Below are positions 45,601 to 53,523 of a stretch of 64,000 nt of DNA, piece by piece; position 1 is the stretch's first letter, and the number at the start of each line of letters is the position of its first letter. Below the pieces are notes generated by a model. The model was not told where the DNA came from, did no database searches, and saw only the letters and a program-made list of their open reading frames with translations. The position numbers were made by a program, and so were the translations under genes. Source of the DNA: Chitinophaga silvatica. GTDB lineage: Bacteria > Bacteroidota > Bacteroidia > Chitinophagales > Chitinophagaceae. The DNA lies in contig NZ_QPMM01000012.1 in NCBI RefSeq assembly GCF_003419895.1, positions 62,001-126,000 of the forward strand, in the 5' to 3' direction.

Positions 45601-45647
45601 GCAGCCAATATTACTATCCCTGTTAGTATCGGGTATAAGTGTTTCAT
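42636..45647 (-). CDS. PVC-type c-type cytochrome with beta-propeller dehydrogenase-like domain and HEAT repeats (lipoprotein)
   Basis: The 1003-residue protein begins with a lipobox (IVILAACHS). A membrane-bound dehydrogenase-like beta-propeller (about 40-430) contains NMDIDEKGRIWITEAYNY and ADWYDPGVGG. HEAT-like helical repeats fill about 430-860. A C-terminal cytochrome c domain has CATCH heme attachment near residue 880 and a late Met ligand candidate in SLMPTGL. Such proteins are abundant in Planctomycetota and Bacteroidota and probably oxidise sugars or related compounds, passing electrons to the heme; the substrate is unknown. The heme needs the cytochrome maturation system, not seen here. 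Confidence 0.9.
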   Translation of the reverse strand: MKHLYPILTGIVILAACHSKQVVNSSEPLTEAEQRLPENAVKGLTTTNGLETTLFASEPAIMNPTNMDIDEKGRIWITEAYNYRNELNPTHPYKKQGDRIMILEDWDGDGKADTAKVFYQDTSINAALGICVLGNKVIVSCSPNVFIFTDTDGDDKADKKELLFSGIGGVQHDHAIHAFTFGPDGKLYFNFGNAGDSILDKNGNVIKDIDGNVIANKGKPYRQGMIFRCNLDGSQLEVMAHNFRNNYEVAVDAFGNMWQSDNDDDGNRGVRINYILEHGNYGYTDEMTGAGWQARRMNMEDSIPYRHWHLNDPGVVPNLLQTGSGSPTGMVIYEGTLLPSVFQQQMIHAEPGHNVVRSYPVKKNGAGYTATIENILEGKQDQWFRPSDVAVAPDGSIFVADWYDPGVGGHQVGDLNRGRVFRVAPPGSKYKINPLNLKTAADAAEALKNPNLSTRYLAWTKLHELGIAAEADLKKMYTSNNPRYRARALWLLGLLPNGHDYINKALRDTNEDIRITAIRLAGEQGVDYGDLFVNDPSSAVRRQALLAMYHSNNPIMTPIWAAMATQYDGKDRWYLEALGIAADKNWYTCFAAWRLLTEGKPMTKAASDIIWRARTKEALPLLANLILDSTASPETNKRYFRAFDFYPESESTPILLSLLKGHHPQQEAINGLAFLQLPASAIKQSPDLKGLLTKSLHAFEGKMEFVDLVIKYQIKDQNNPLLKLVTDSSATELKGYAMKALLQSNGSSLVLKTIQQSDTATALNITDAIGKVQDRESRQLLSSILKNKALGLPLRQRATRNLGKGWDGYEALWELVEKKILPKDLDTVARVVLTKAWRQDIKAKAIAYYEPAAEGHKLAPVADLIKLSGKAENGKKVFTSYCATCHTAKGQGVDFGPGLSEIGGKLTKSAIYDAIINPDAGISFGYEGYLFTLKDGTKILGYVAGTTNTEVDVRTAGGQGVKVQKTNIVSKKAYEHSLMPTGLATAMPQQELVDLVTYLSELK

Positions 45648-45712
45648 ACGTGGAAATAATTAAATGTCAGTTAAACACCTATGAAAGTAATAAATTATAC
45701 CACAAAAAGAAA

Positions 45713-45738
45713 ACCCGTTCCGGGAAACCGGAACGGGT
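45713..45738 (-). terminator. Rho-independent terminator for the TlpA-like gene
   Basis: ACCCGTTCCGG-GAAA-CCGGAACGGGT is a perfect 11-bp stem; on the minus strand it is followed by TTTTCTTTTTG. It lies about 90 bp past the stop of the minus-strand TlpA-like gene. Confidence 0.85.
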
Positions 45739-45826
45739 GGTCATTTGTCATCCATTTCACCGAATAAAATATTCGTATAGGCGTAGACGCCAATACCATG
45801 CCGGAAATGGAATATGAATATTATTT

Positions 45827-46975
45827 TTAGTGGATCACTTTTTCCAACATTTCTTCCAAAGCATTACCCCGGAGATTAACTGCGATAATTTTGCCGTCAG
45901 GATTTAATAAGAAATTCTGAGGTATTGAGTTAATCATATAAAGTTTTGCAATATCACTACTCCAGAATTTCAGGTCACTTACATGATGCCAGGTTAGGCC
46001 ATCTTTTTGAATGGCTTCTGTCCACTTATCTGCTGCTCCTGGTTTATCGAGTGATACACCTAGAATATCGAAGTTTTTATCATGGAAACGTTGGTATGCT
46101 TTTACAACATGGGGATTCTCTGCTCTGCAAGGGCCGCACCAGCTTGCCCAGAAATCGAGCAATACATATTTTCCCCGTAGATCTGAAAGCTTCATCGTTT
46201 GTCCTTCAGGGGTAGCTGCACTAAAATCAGGAGCTACCTGATTGATTCCCAGTAATGCCGATGCTTTCAGTAATTCGGCGGCTTCCTGGCCCAGAGAAGA
46301 CTGGCGGATGGCAGCGGGAAACTTATCAAATATTGCCTGAGTTCCTGGTACATCCATTACTCTTCTGCCCATCCCTTCTCTCAGGATCATCAGGCTAACA
46401 TAATAATCAGTATGTTCGAGCATAAACTTATTGGTAAGTTCTTTCTGCTCCTGCATAAGTTCATTATAACGGCTATACAGGGCAAAGTAGCCAGTAGTAT
46501 CAGTTATCTCTGATTTATTCATCATTTTTTGAATAGACTTCCTGATAGAATCGCCTTGTTGATTGATAGGTTTCAGAATTTTCTGTAGTGCATCAAACTG
46601 TGCTGTCAGCTTTGAACCGCTAACAGTGGAGTTCTGAAATAAATTGAATTCTCCAGCTTTGTTTACTGTTAGCTTCATTTTATCAGAAGGCGTCAGCACT
46701 ACAATCCGATAACCGGATTTAGCTTTATTATTTTCCAATACTCTGACACTCACCATTCCCTGTGTGGTATCAGTTATTGAATAATTCAGCAGGAAAGCTC
46801 CATTGGTAATTTGGGCAGAATCTAAAATCTTTGAAAAGCTTCCGCTTCCTTCATACAGGTAAACTTTCTGATTATTGAGAGCGGCAGGTACTTTACCAGT
46901 AATGCTGGCCTTCTTTTGTGCAAATGCAGGCAAAAGGGCTACAGTTGCAATGCAACTGAAAAATAATCTTCTCAT
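45827..46975 (-). CDS. TlpA-family thiol-disulfide oxidoreductase with N-terminal DUF4369
   Basis: The start is placed at the ATG at 46975, giving 382 residues with a clear signal peptide (MRRLFFSCIATVALLPAFAQ). A frame from 47050 would put 25 extra hydrophobic residues before it. The N-terminal half (about 25-200) is a DUF4369-type beta-sandwich plus helices. The C-terminal thioredoxin fold (about 245-380) has the active site FWASWCGPCRAENP. Periplasmic proteins of this type reduce disulfides or support cytochrome c maturation, which would suit the adjacent cytochrome gene. Specific substrate unknown. Confidence 0.92.
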   Translation of the reverse strand: MRRLFFSCIATVALLPAFAQKKASITGKVPAALNNQKVYLYEGSGSFSKILDSAQITNGAFLLNYSITDTTQGMVSVRVLENNKAKSGYRIVVLTPSDKMKLTVNKAGEFNLFQNSTVSGSKLTAQFDALQKILKPINQQGDSIRKSIQKMMNKSEITDTTGYFALYSRYNELMQEQKELTNKFMLEHTDYYVSLMILREGMGRRVMDVPGTQAIFDKFPAAIRQSSLGQEAAELLKASALLGINQVAPDFSAATPEGQTMKLSDLRGKYVLLDFWASWCGPCRAENPHVVKAYQRFHDKNFDILGVSLDKPGAADKWTEAIQKDGLTWHHVSDLKFWSSDIAKLYMINSIPQNFLLNPDGKIIAVNLRGNALEEMLEKVIH

Positions 46976-47056
46976 ACTTTTTAATAGTTGGTTGGTTGGT
47001 AGAACCGAAAGTATAAAAAGCAAGGCAGAAGAAAACAGAAATATTGACAAACGGTG

Positions 47057-47608
47057 TTATAGCATGTGCAATTGAAAATACCCCAGATGCAACTCGTCGG
47101 TTCCCGGATCGCTTACAGGTTCAATTTCAATCTGATACTTCCCTTTTAAATGTAATGGCAGAATATCATTTACTACATAAATATCATCTACATCTACTCC
47201 ATATTTGTCATCAACATGAGAAGTAGCCTCTCCGAAAGTTGTATGTTTGAAAAAAGTAGTTTGCTTAGCATCTCGAATAGCTTCTCCAATATCATTATTC
47301 ACACTCAGTATTTTATAATGAAATTCCTCCATTTCATTAGGCTTATAACCACCAAGGTTCAGGAAAAATAATTGTGGGCCAGATTTAGGTGTATCAGATT
47401 TTTCAACAATTCTGATTTGATATTGACCAACAAAATTCACTTCTCTAAAACCATCCAAATGCAACTTATCTGCGGCTTCGGGCCAGAAGGCCTGAAAATC
47501 AGGAACCAGGTCTTTCAACTCCTTTCCTATTCCAAAAAACACATCATGTTGTTCTGTATGCCTTCCTGCTGGTTTACATCCCAGTAACGTCATATATAAT
47601 TTCAACAT
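47057..47608 (-). CDS. DUF1543 domain protein
   Basis: The 183-residue protein has two similar halves. The first has MTLLGCKPAGRHTEQHDVFFGIG and the second NVFLNLGG-type segments with GYKPNEMEEFHYKI, as in DUF1543 proteins. No signal peptide is seen. Its function is unknown across the family. It lies 24 bp after the YheT-like hydrolase gene on the same strand, so the two may be co-transcribed. Confidence 0.85.
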   Translation of the reverse strand: MLKLYMTLLGCKPAGRHTEQHDVFFGIGKELKDLVPDFQAFWPEAADKLHLDGFREVNFVGQYQIRIVEKSDTPKSGPQLFFLNLGGYKPNEMEEFHYKILSVNNDIGEAIRDAKQTTFFKHTTFGEATSHVDDKYGVDVDDIYVVNDILPLHLKGKYQIEIEPVSDPGTDELHLGYFQLHML

Positions 47609-47632
47609 ACCTCAATTTTATCACTCAAGATA

Positions 47633-48598
47633 CTATTTCCCTTCTTTTAAAAAAGTCAATGCACGTTTTTCAGACCAGTAATATTTATTTCCAAAATTTA
47701 CAAAACCAACATGACCTCCTTTTTCAGGAGTTTGTAAATATAAATAGGAATGATCTTTGGCAATCGCGAAAGGATAACATTCTTTTCCCAGGAAAGGATC
47801 ATCAAGCGCGTTGATCAATAAAGTCGGAACTTTGATATCGGGAAGATAAAATCTGGAGCTGCATTGTTTCCAGTAATTGTCTGCATTTCCAAATCCATGT
47901 ATTGGAGCTGTATATCTGTTATCGAATTGTCGGAAGGTTTTAATTTGATCATACTCCTTCAAATCAATTTCACCGGGATACTTTTTTGCCTTTAGCATAA
48001 GTTTTTCTCCCAAACTTTTGATAAAGCGATGCATATACACTTTGTTATGGCTTTTCTCGAGTTCTATAGCTCCGCTTGCGAGATCGCAGGGAACGGATAC
48101 TGCCACTGCCGATTTAATATAAGTTGCAGCCTCTGAGTTATGCTCCCCCAGGTACTTTAGGGTTACATTACCTCCCAGAGAAAAACCAACCAGGTGAATT
48201 GCATTGTATTTTTGCTTTGATACCAGATAATTGATCAGGTAATGCAGATCGCCGGTTTCCCCACTATGATAGAATCTTAGATTTTTATTAGGTTCTCCGC
48301 TGCAGCCTCTGAAGTTGAGTGACACGGTATCAAATCCGGCCTCATTAAAAATATGTACCATTCCTAATACATATTTACGGGTAGAATCGCCTTCCAGGCC
48401 ATGTAATATAACTACAATCTTATCGCTTCCTGTTTCGCAAAAATCGAGGTCAATAAAGTCCTGATCGGGAGTAGTCAGGCGCTCTCTGCGATAATTTACA
48501 TTTTCAACTTTTCTGAAAAGCGTTGGATAAACCGTCAGTAAATGGCGGTTTTTCATAAAAAATGGTGCCTGGTAATCAGCATGTTGTAATATTGGCAT
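47633..48598 (-). CDS. YheT-family alpha/beta hydrolase
   Basis: The 321-residue protein begins in YheT style (APFFMKNRHLLTVYPTLFRK). It has the oxyanion region VVILHGLEGDS, the nucleophile elbow VGFSLGGN, an acid candidate in INALDDPFLG and the His in EKGGHVGFVNFG. YheT-type proteins are predicted esterases of unknown physiological substrate. A -7 element ends 4 bp before its start codon, suggesting a leaderless mRNA. The DUF1543 gene follows closely. Confidence 0.9.
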   Translation of the reverse strand: MPILQHADYQAPFFMKNRHLLTVYPTLFRKVENVNYRRERLTTPDQDFIDLDFCETGSDKIVVILHGLEGDSTRKYVLGMVHIFNEAGFDTVSLNFRGCSGEPNKNLRFYHSGETGDLHYLINYLVSKQKYNAIHLVGFSLGGNVTLKYLGEHNSEAATYIKSAVAVSVPCDLASGAIELEKSHNKVYMHRFIKSLGEKLMLKAKKYPGEIDLKEYDQIKTFRQFDNRYTAPIHGFGNADNYWKQCSSRFYLPDIKVPTLLINALDDPFLGKECYPFAIAKDHSYLYLQTPEKGGHVGFVNFGNKYYWSEKRALTFLKEGK

Positions 48599-48602
48599 GC
48601 TG

Positions 48603-48610
48603 CAAATTTA
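48603..48610 (-). promoter_or_regulatory. -7 element next to the start of the YheT-like gene
   Basis: Minus-strand TAAATTTG (48610-48603) fits TAnnTTTG and ends 4 bp before the ATG. A TTG on the same strand is 23 bp upstream of it, longer than the optimum. Confidence 0.4.
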
Positions 48611-48632
48611 CGAAATATCAAAAACTGATATT

Positions 48633-49838
48633 TCAACGGATCAGTGAAAATATTCTGCGCCAGCGAATTTTCCCCTCTCCTGTGCTAAACCAGATAATCC
48701 ATGCTTTACCCATGATATGGTCTTCTGGTACAAAGCCCCAGTACCTCGAGTCCTGGGAATCATTTCTATTATCCCCCATCATCCAGTAATAATTCATTTT
48801 GAAGGTATAGTTAGATGTTTCCTTTTCGTTTATAAAAATCTTCCCATCATTGACTGTTAATTTATTTCCTTCATAGGTTTCAATAATTCTTCTGTAAAAA
48901 GGCAGATTGCAGGTATCTATCTCAATTGTAGCATTCTTTTTAGGAATATAAATAGGGCCAAAATTGTCGACAGTCCAGGGATATTTACCAACATCAAACG
49001 GGAAGATCAGAAAACTTCCACCCTTGAGATCTGAAACACGAAGATCAACGGTTGCTCCGATCTTTCTTAGTGAGTCGGCTTGCGGAAAGGTTAGGAAATA
49101 AATATAAGTTACAGAATCCTTGACTGCATCATATTGTGGGTTGATATTATACTTTTGAGCTGTTGGAATATCCATTGGTTTCAGATCAGGCATTTTTACA
49201 AAAAACTTTGATTGCCTTTCTGGTGGTGCATAGGCTAGTTTACTATTGATATACAATCTTCCATCAATGTAGGTTACGGTATCACCCGCCAATCCAACAC
49301 AACGTTTGATCAGGGTTTCCCGTTTATCTACAGGCCTGTAGAGCGGGGGAGGAAATTTTGCTCTCATTGAATCGTAGCCATGAGGAAACTTAGCCCACCT
49401 GTAATAATTCTCATCAACGAATTTTTTATTGAATATGACGCTATCCCCCATTGGGTAATTGAAAACAATTACATCATTCCTTTCAATTTTCGAAAATCCA
49501 GGCAACCTCTTGTACGGCCATTGTACAATGGTACTGAAAGGTTGTACTGTGTGAGTAAACGGTAAAGTATGATTGGTAAAAGGTACTGCTACCGGTGTAA
49601 TTGGGATTCGCGGACCATAACTCAACTTACTGACATATATAAAATCACCGACTAAAAGTGTGCGCTCCATAGAACCACTTGGGATAACAAATGCTTCAAA
49701 GATAAAAGTACGGATTAAAGTACCTACAACTATGGCGAATATTACAGCTTCCGTCCATTCCCGAATCCAGGACTTTTTTTTCTTTACTGATTCTGTGCGT
49801 TCATTTACTCCTGGTTTGGCATTGAATAATAAGCTCAT
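48633..49838 (-). CDS. lepB: Signal peptidase I
   Basis: The start is placed at the ATG at 49838, giving 401 residues. The longer frame from 49886 adds 16 residues unlike the family. A single N-terminal TM helix (about 30-48) is followed by the catalytic Ser56 in IPSGSMERTL, the catalytic Lys in ETLIKRCVGLAGD, and the family box YWMMGDNRNDSQDSRYWGFV. An insertion between the Lys motif and the MGDNR box makes it longer than the E. coli enzyme, as in other Bacteroidota. It cleaves signal peptides of exported proteins. It follows a divergent promoter with the Tat-exported isomerase gene. Confidence 0.94.
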   Translation of the reverse strand: MSLLFNAKPGVNERTESVKKKKSWIREWTEAVIFAIVVGTLIRTFIFEAFVIPSGSMERTLLVGDFIYVSKLSYGPRIPITPVAVPFTNHTLPFTHTVQPFSTIVQWPYKRLPGFSKIERNDVIVFNYPMGDSVIFNKKFVDENYYRWAKFPHGYDSMRAKFPPPLYRPVDKRETLIKRCVGLAGDTVTYIDGRLYINSKLAYAPPERQSKFFVKMPDLKPMDIPTAQKYNINPQYDAVKDSVTYIYFLTFPQADSLRKIGATVDLRVSDLKGGSFLIFPFDVGKYPWTVDNFGPIYIPKKNATIEIDTCNLPFYRRIIETYEGNKLTVNDGKIFINEKETSNYTFKMNYYWMMGDNRNDSQDSRYWGFVPEDHIMGKAWIIWFSTGEGKIRWRRIFSLIR

Positions 49839-50047
49839 GTAAAATACTATTTTAGTCAATACTGTTCTAAACTCTAATATTAACATATTAAGCTGCTATC
49901 ATGACGCAGTACATTTCGTATATACATTTACGTTATATATTATACTTTTAAAACTCTTTTTGCAAAAAAGTATCAAACAGATACACTGGATAAAATCCTT
50001 TACTAAATTGAGGCCGTTACTTATTACCCACGTTACAATTTTTTTAC

Positions 50048-51019
50048 ATGCAAAATTCCAGACGTAAATTCCTCCGTCAATCCGGCTTAATGGCAGCCGC
50101 CATCATGCTTTCCGACAGATTGACCACCTTAGCCGCTAACCCAGCTTTACCAAAAAAAATTGGATTACAATTATTTACGCTTCGTGAACAATTAGCAAAA
50201 GATCCGGCCGCCACCCTGGCAAAAGTTGCCGGCATTGGCTATCAGGAAGTTGAGACCTTTTATGATTGGAGTGCCGACAAAGGCAAATTCTGGGGTCTTA
50301 CTCCCAAAGCATTAAATGCCCTGTTGCAACAACATCACTTGTCTACCCCCAGTGGCCACTATCAGCTAAACGATTACCTCACCAAAGGAAACGGGAAGGC
50401 CGATGCATTGCAACCACAGATTGATCTGGCTGCTGCCCTGGGCCAGCAATATTTCATAGTTCCGGTACTACCATTGGGATTATGGGATAAAAAACTAACA
50501 TCCGCCGATTATGGATTTATGGCTTCCCAACTCAATAAAGCAGGCGAGCTTTGTAAAAAAGCTAACCTCAAAATCGGATACCATAACCATTACTGGGAAT
50601 TCAAACAACTTAGCGATGTTAAAAAAACAGGCTACGATGTATTACTGAAAGAAACTGATCCATCTTTGGTAAGTTTTGAGCTCGACCTATTCTGGGCTGT
50701 AAAATCAGGAAAAGATCCTGTGACGCTGTTTAAGGAAGCCCCTGGTCGTTTTGTTGCCTGGCATGTAAAGGATATGGATAAGAAAAATACCGCCAGCCTT
50801 ACCGCTCCGGAAAATGCCAACAAAACATCCATGCAGCTTCTTTCAGGTGTTAGCTTTGCAGAAGTAGGCACCGGAAGCATCGACTTTCACAAGATCTTTG
50901 CAGAAGCTAAACTGGCCGGTGTAAAACACCTCTTTGTAGAGCAGGACAAAATCACCATCGACCCATATACCAGCATCACAAAGAGCTATCAATACGTCAA
51001 AAATGTATTGTTGAAATAA
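50048..51019 (+). CDS. Tat-exported sugar phosphate isomerase/epimerase-like TIM-barrel protein
   Basis: The 323-residue protein has a twin-arginine signal (SRRKFLRQSG and a hydrophobic stretch, cut near residue 31). An AP_endonuc_2/xylose-isomerase-like TIM barrel follows, with metal-ligand candidates in YQEVETFYDW, GYHNHYWEF, FELDLFWAVK and AWHVKDMD. It should act on a sugar in the periplasm; the substrate is unknown. The start codon is at 50048, the first in-frame ATG that gives a good Tat signal. Confidence 0.92.
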   Translation: MQNSRRKFLRQSGLMAAAIMLSDRLTTLAANPALPKKIGLQLFTLREQLAKDPAATLAKVAGIGYQEVETFYDWSADKGKFWGLTPKALNALLQQHHLSTPSGHYQLNDYLTKGNGKADALQPQIDLAAALGQQYFIVPVLPLGLWDKKLTSADYGFMASQLNKAGELCKKANLKIGYHNHYWEFKQLSDVKKTGYDVLLKETDPSLVSFELDLFWAVKSGKDPVTLFKEAPGRFVAWHVKDMDKKNTASLTAPENANKTSMQLLSGVSFAEVGTGSIDFHKIFAEAKLAGVKHLFVEQDKITIDPYTSITKSYQYVKNVLLK

Positions 51020-51026
51020 TTCAATT

Positions 51027-51193
51027 TTTCTCGCAGAGAAGCAGAGTATTTTTTAAGAGACATAAGGATTGAAGCGGATCTTATTAAAGGCTTCAGATAG
51101 GTTTCCGATAAATAGAAACAAGTCTGCAATTCCTAATAATAATTACTTCAATCCTTATGTCTCTTAAAAAATACTCTGCGTCTCTGCGAGAAA
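51027..51193. repeat. Large inverted repeat (48-bp arms, 47 of 48 matching) with 71-bp loop
   Basis: Left arm 51027-51074 and right arm 51146-51193 are reverse complements except for one base. The outer part reads CTCGCAGAGA and its inverse. The element looks like a mobile hairpin or MITE-like intergenic repeat, and its right arm extends into an open frame ahead of the TPR gene. Confidence 0.88.
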
Positions 51194-51222
51194 TACTAGC
51201 TTTGTACAAAAGTTATTTAGTC

Positions 51223-52440
51223 ATGTCAATGTACGAAGCAGAATCACTGGTTGAGCTATCAGTATATGCCTTAGATAAAAGTGAAGATGCAGAACTGGAT
51301 CGCAGAAGCCTCATCTATAATTTATACCAACTTCAACAACAATTCGATACTGGTTTCACCCATTTCAGAGTAATGGATATTTTAATCAAATACCATTACG
51401 TATACACTTTTCCTATCACTTCACATCCTGAGTATGCTAAGCATAAACCCTGGTTCGACCGCCTGGCTGCTGAGAAAAAATTCAGCTTCATCTTTCTATC
51501 ACCTCTTGAAGCATACGATACCGATAATAACCCAGTTGCAGGATATGCCAATTACGACCATACTACCCAACAATATATTCTTTACTGCGATGCTGGTTCA
51601 ATCCTCTGGGAACAGATGGTTGCCAATGGAACTATAACCGGCAACGATGCTATAGCGCCTGAAGAAATGAACATTTTTTCAGTAGCCCATGAAATAGCAG
51701 AATTGGCCGGCGAGCAAAAAGATATCACGCTGTTAGGCAACTGGTACCAGCTTCTCCCATATATTGTAATGATGGAGGATCAGGAAGGCAATCCTATTAA
51801 CTATAAAGCATTGGAAGCTATACTGGATATAATAGTGGCGAATGATGCCATTAATGCCGAAACCTTGCCTCCTGCAGATGAATTGCCGGTAGGTGGAGAA
51901 TTAGGTAAATTTTGCCAATGGTGGTATGCTGCCGCGGGCGATAAAATGAAGCCTACAGCCGAAGAAGAAAAAGAAGAAGAAATAGACCTGGAAACAATTC
52001 CATTTACAGAGCAAGTGGAAAAAAGTACAGCATGGTACGAACAACAGGTCATTCATTTTCTTCAGACCGCCAATAACGAAATAGCTGAACTTGAGGAAAA
52101 AGGTGGCGATGAAAATGCTCAGGCAAGGATATACGATTTATTGCAGCAAGGATTAACATTTGCTCAAAAAGGCCTGGAACTTTCTCCGAATGAACCCAAT
52201 CTGCTGATGAACCAGGGCTCTCTTTACATGCTTGCCGGCCTACTGGATAAAGCTTTGGCATCGTATGATGCTGCGCTTGCCGTGGCTCCCGATAACCCCA
52301 ATATTCATCTCAACAGGGCAATCCTGTTTTGGCAAAACGATCAGCTACCTGAAGCCATTAAGTCTTTTGAAAAGGTAACAGAGTTAGATCCAACCAATGA
52401 ATTTGCATTGCAGTGGCTCGAAATGGCACGCAAAGGATAA
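51223..52440 (+). CDS. Tetratricopeptide-repeat protein of unknown function
   Basis: The product is 405 residues from the ATG at 51223 (MSMYEAESLVELS). The open frame reaches back to 51157, but those 22 codons lie in or beside a 48-bp inverted-repeat arm, so I do not count them as protein. The N-terminal 270 residues match nothing I recognise. An acidic run (EEEKEEEIDLE) precedes the C-terminal 110 residues, which form TPR units (QGSLYMLAGLLDKALASYDA, LNRAILFWQNDQLPEAIKSF). No signal peptide is evident, so it is probably cytoplasmic. Confidence 0.85.
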   Translation: MSMYEAESLVELSVYALDKSEDAELDRRSLIYNLYQLQQQFDTGFTHFRVMDILIKYHYVYTFPITSHPEYAKHKPWFDRLAAEKKFSFIFLSPLEAYDTDNNPVAGYANYDHTTQQYILYCDAGSILWEQMVANGTITGNDAIAPEEMNIFSVAHEIAELAGEQKDITLLGNWYQLLPYIVMMEDQEGNPINYKALEAILDIIVANDAINAETLPPADELPVGGELGKFCQWWYAAAGDKMKPTAEEEKEEEIDLETIPFTEQVEKSTAWYEQQVIHFLQTANNEIAELEEKGGDENAQARIYDLLQQGLTFAQKGLELSPNEPNLLMNQGSLYMLAGLLDKALASYDAALAVAPDNPNIHLNRAILFWQNDQLPEAIKSFEKVTELDPTNEFALQWLEMARKG

Positions 52441-52446
52441 TTAACC

Positions 52447-52484
52447 GGCAGAGAAGCAACCCAAAAATTCTTTGCTTCTCTGCC
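52447..52484. repeat. 13-bp inverted repeat downstream of the TPR gene
   Basis: GGCAGAGAAGCAA (52447-52459) and TTGCTTCTCTGCC (52472-52484) are perfect arms around a 12-base loop; there is no T run. It could end the TPR transcript or be a relic of the GCAGAGA repeat family seen at 51027. Confidence 0.7.
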
Positions 52485-52678
52485 AGAAATCCTGTATCTT
52501 TTAGGGTAGCAAAATGCCTTCAATCATACTGCCCGAAAAAGCTAGTTTCCTACCAGGTACAGGACACCCCAGATTCTTTCAGGGCAGCATATATAAAGGC
52601 AATCCTTGCTCAGGAGCAGTCGAACATACTGAAACTTAAATAGAGTCGGTTTTACCATCATTTAATCTTTTACAAAAA

Positions 52679-53269
52679 ATGGAAACTACAGGCATCATTA
52701 TTCTTGCTGCCGGAGCCTCTAAAAGACTAGGTACGCCCAAGCAGCAACTTACTTTTCAAAATAAAAGTCTCTTATTAAACGCAGTACATACAGCCTCTCT
52801 GTCGGGCTCCAAACATATAGTAGTGGTTTTAGGAGCTTTTGCTACTCAAATCAAACAGGCAATAGCCTCGGAAAAAATACATACCATCGTAAACCCTAAC
52901 TGGCCTTCCGGCATGGGTACCTCTATTCAGACCGGCATGCAACACCTGCTTAAAGTTGCACCGGATATTCACAATGTATTTCTATTGGTTTGTGATCAAC
53001 CCTTTGTTACTCCCAACCTGCTCCAGGAACTACATGAATTAAAACAGTCTTCCGGCAAGCGATTGGCTGCCTGCTCCTATGGCGATACCTTCGGAACCCC
53101 GGCACTATTTGATAAATCATATTTTCCTTCATTACTTGGGCTTACAGGACAGGATGGCGCCAGGAAAATTCTCAGACAAAATCCGGAGCATACAATTACA
53201 CTCAATTTCCCTCAGGGAGGAATAGATATTGATACCAATTCTGATTATGAACTGTTAATCAAACAATAA
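52679..53269 (+). CDS. MobA-like nucleotidyltransferase (MocA/CTP-type)
   Basis: The 196-residue protein has the NTP-transferase motif LAAGASKRLGTPKQ, a metal-binding VCDQPFVTP and the late DIDTNSDYELL segment, as in MobA-like NTP transferases that make molybdopterin cytosine dinucleotide or related products. The length fits a single-domain enzyme. No other molybdenum gene is adjacent, so the exact cofactor or substrate is not settled. The region 52441-52678 upstream holds only the hairpin at 52447 and no gene. Confidence 0.9.
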   Translation: METTGIIILAAGASKRLGTPKQQLTFQNKSLLLNAVHTASLSGSKHIVVVLGAFATQIKQAIASEKIHTIVNPNWPSGMGTSIQTGMQHLLKVAPDIHNVFLLVCDQPFVTPNLLQELHELKQSSGKRLAACSYGDTFGTPALFDKSYFPSLLGLTGQDGARKILRQNPEHTITLNFPQGGIDIDTNSDYELLIKQ

Positions 53270-53287
53270 ACCTTTCCGGAATTTTTT

Positions 53288-53318
53288 TTTGTAATTTAAT
53301 TTTGATGTTCTATATTTG
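53288..53318 (+). promoter_or_regulatory. Near-consensus promoter for the Cys-leader/PhyH operon
   Basis: TTTG (53288-53291), 19 nt, then TATATTTG (53311-53318), an exact fit to TTG-N19-TAnnTTTG. Transcription would start near 53325, about 30 nt before the leader ORF. Confidence 0.65.
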
Positions 53319-53354
53319 TCCACAAGAATGGTAGACTAATAAAAAACATATACC

Positions 53355-53441
53355 ATGAGCATCAATCAACAGAAATCAAAAACCAATCATTTTATTTCAC
53401 AGATTCATTACAACATTGTAATGAATTGTTGTTGTTGTTGA
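53355..53441 (+). CDS. 28-residue leader peptide ending in four cysteines
   Basis: An ATG-initiated ORF of 28 codons (begins MSINQQKSK, ends VMNCCCC then TGA) lies between a near-consensus promoter and the PhyH gene. Four consecutive TGT codons end the ORF, at 53427-53438. Cys-rich leader ORFs that control sulfur-related genes by cysteine-dependent translation are known in other bacteria (for example actinobacteria), but I know of none established for this operon type. It is too short for a standard ORF call. No Shine-Dalgarno sequence is obvious, as is usual in this phylum. Regulation is inferred. Confidence 0.55.
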   Translation: MSINQQKSKTNHFISQIHYNIVMNCCCC

Positions 53442-53479
53442 TCCTACTCTCCCTGCAGCCATCCCCACCAACCAGCTGC
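53404..53479 (+). promoter_or_regulatory. Leader hairpins around the Cys codons
   Basis: TTCATTAC-AACATT-GTAATGAA (53404-53425) is a perfect 8-bp hairpin within the leader ORF directly before its four Cys codons. GCAGC (53455-53459) and GCTGC (53475-53479) may form a second, weaker stem before the PhyH start. A ribosome stalled at the Cys codons would cover the first hairpin. Confidence 0.4.
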
Positions 53480-53523
53480 ATCAAATAATATTTCATTTAC
53501 TCCAACTTTAAATTATTATCGTC

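Noticed and set aside
42636..45647. Frameshift or fusion error in the 1003-residue cytochrome
   Set aside because: The order propeller, HEAT repeats, cytochrome domain is the standard layout of PVC-type proteins and the frame is uninterrupted.
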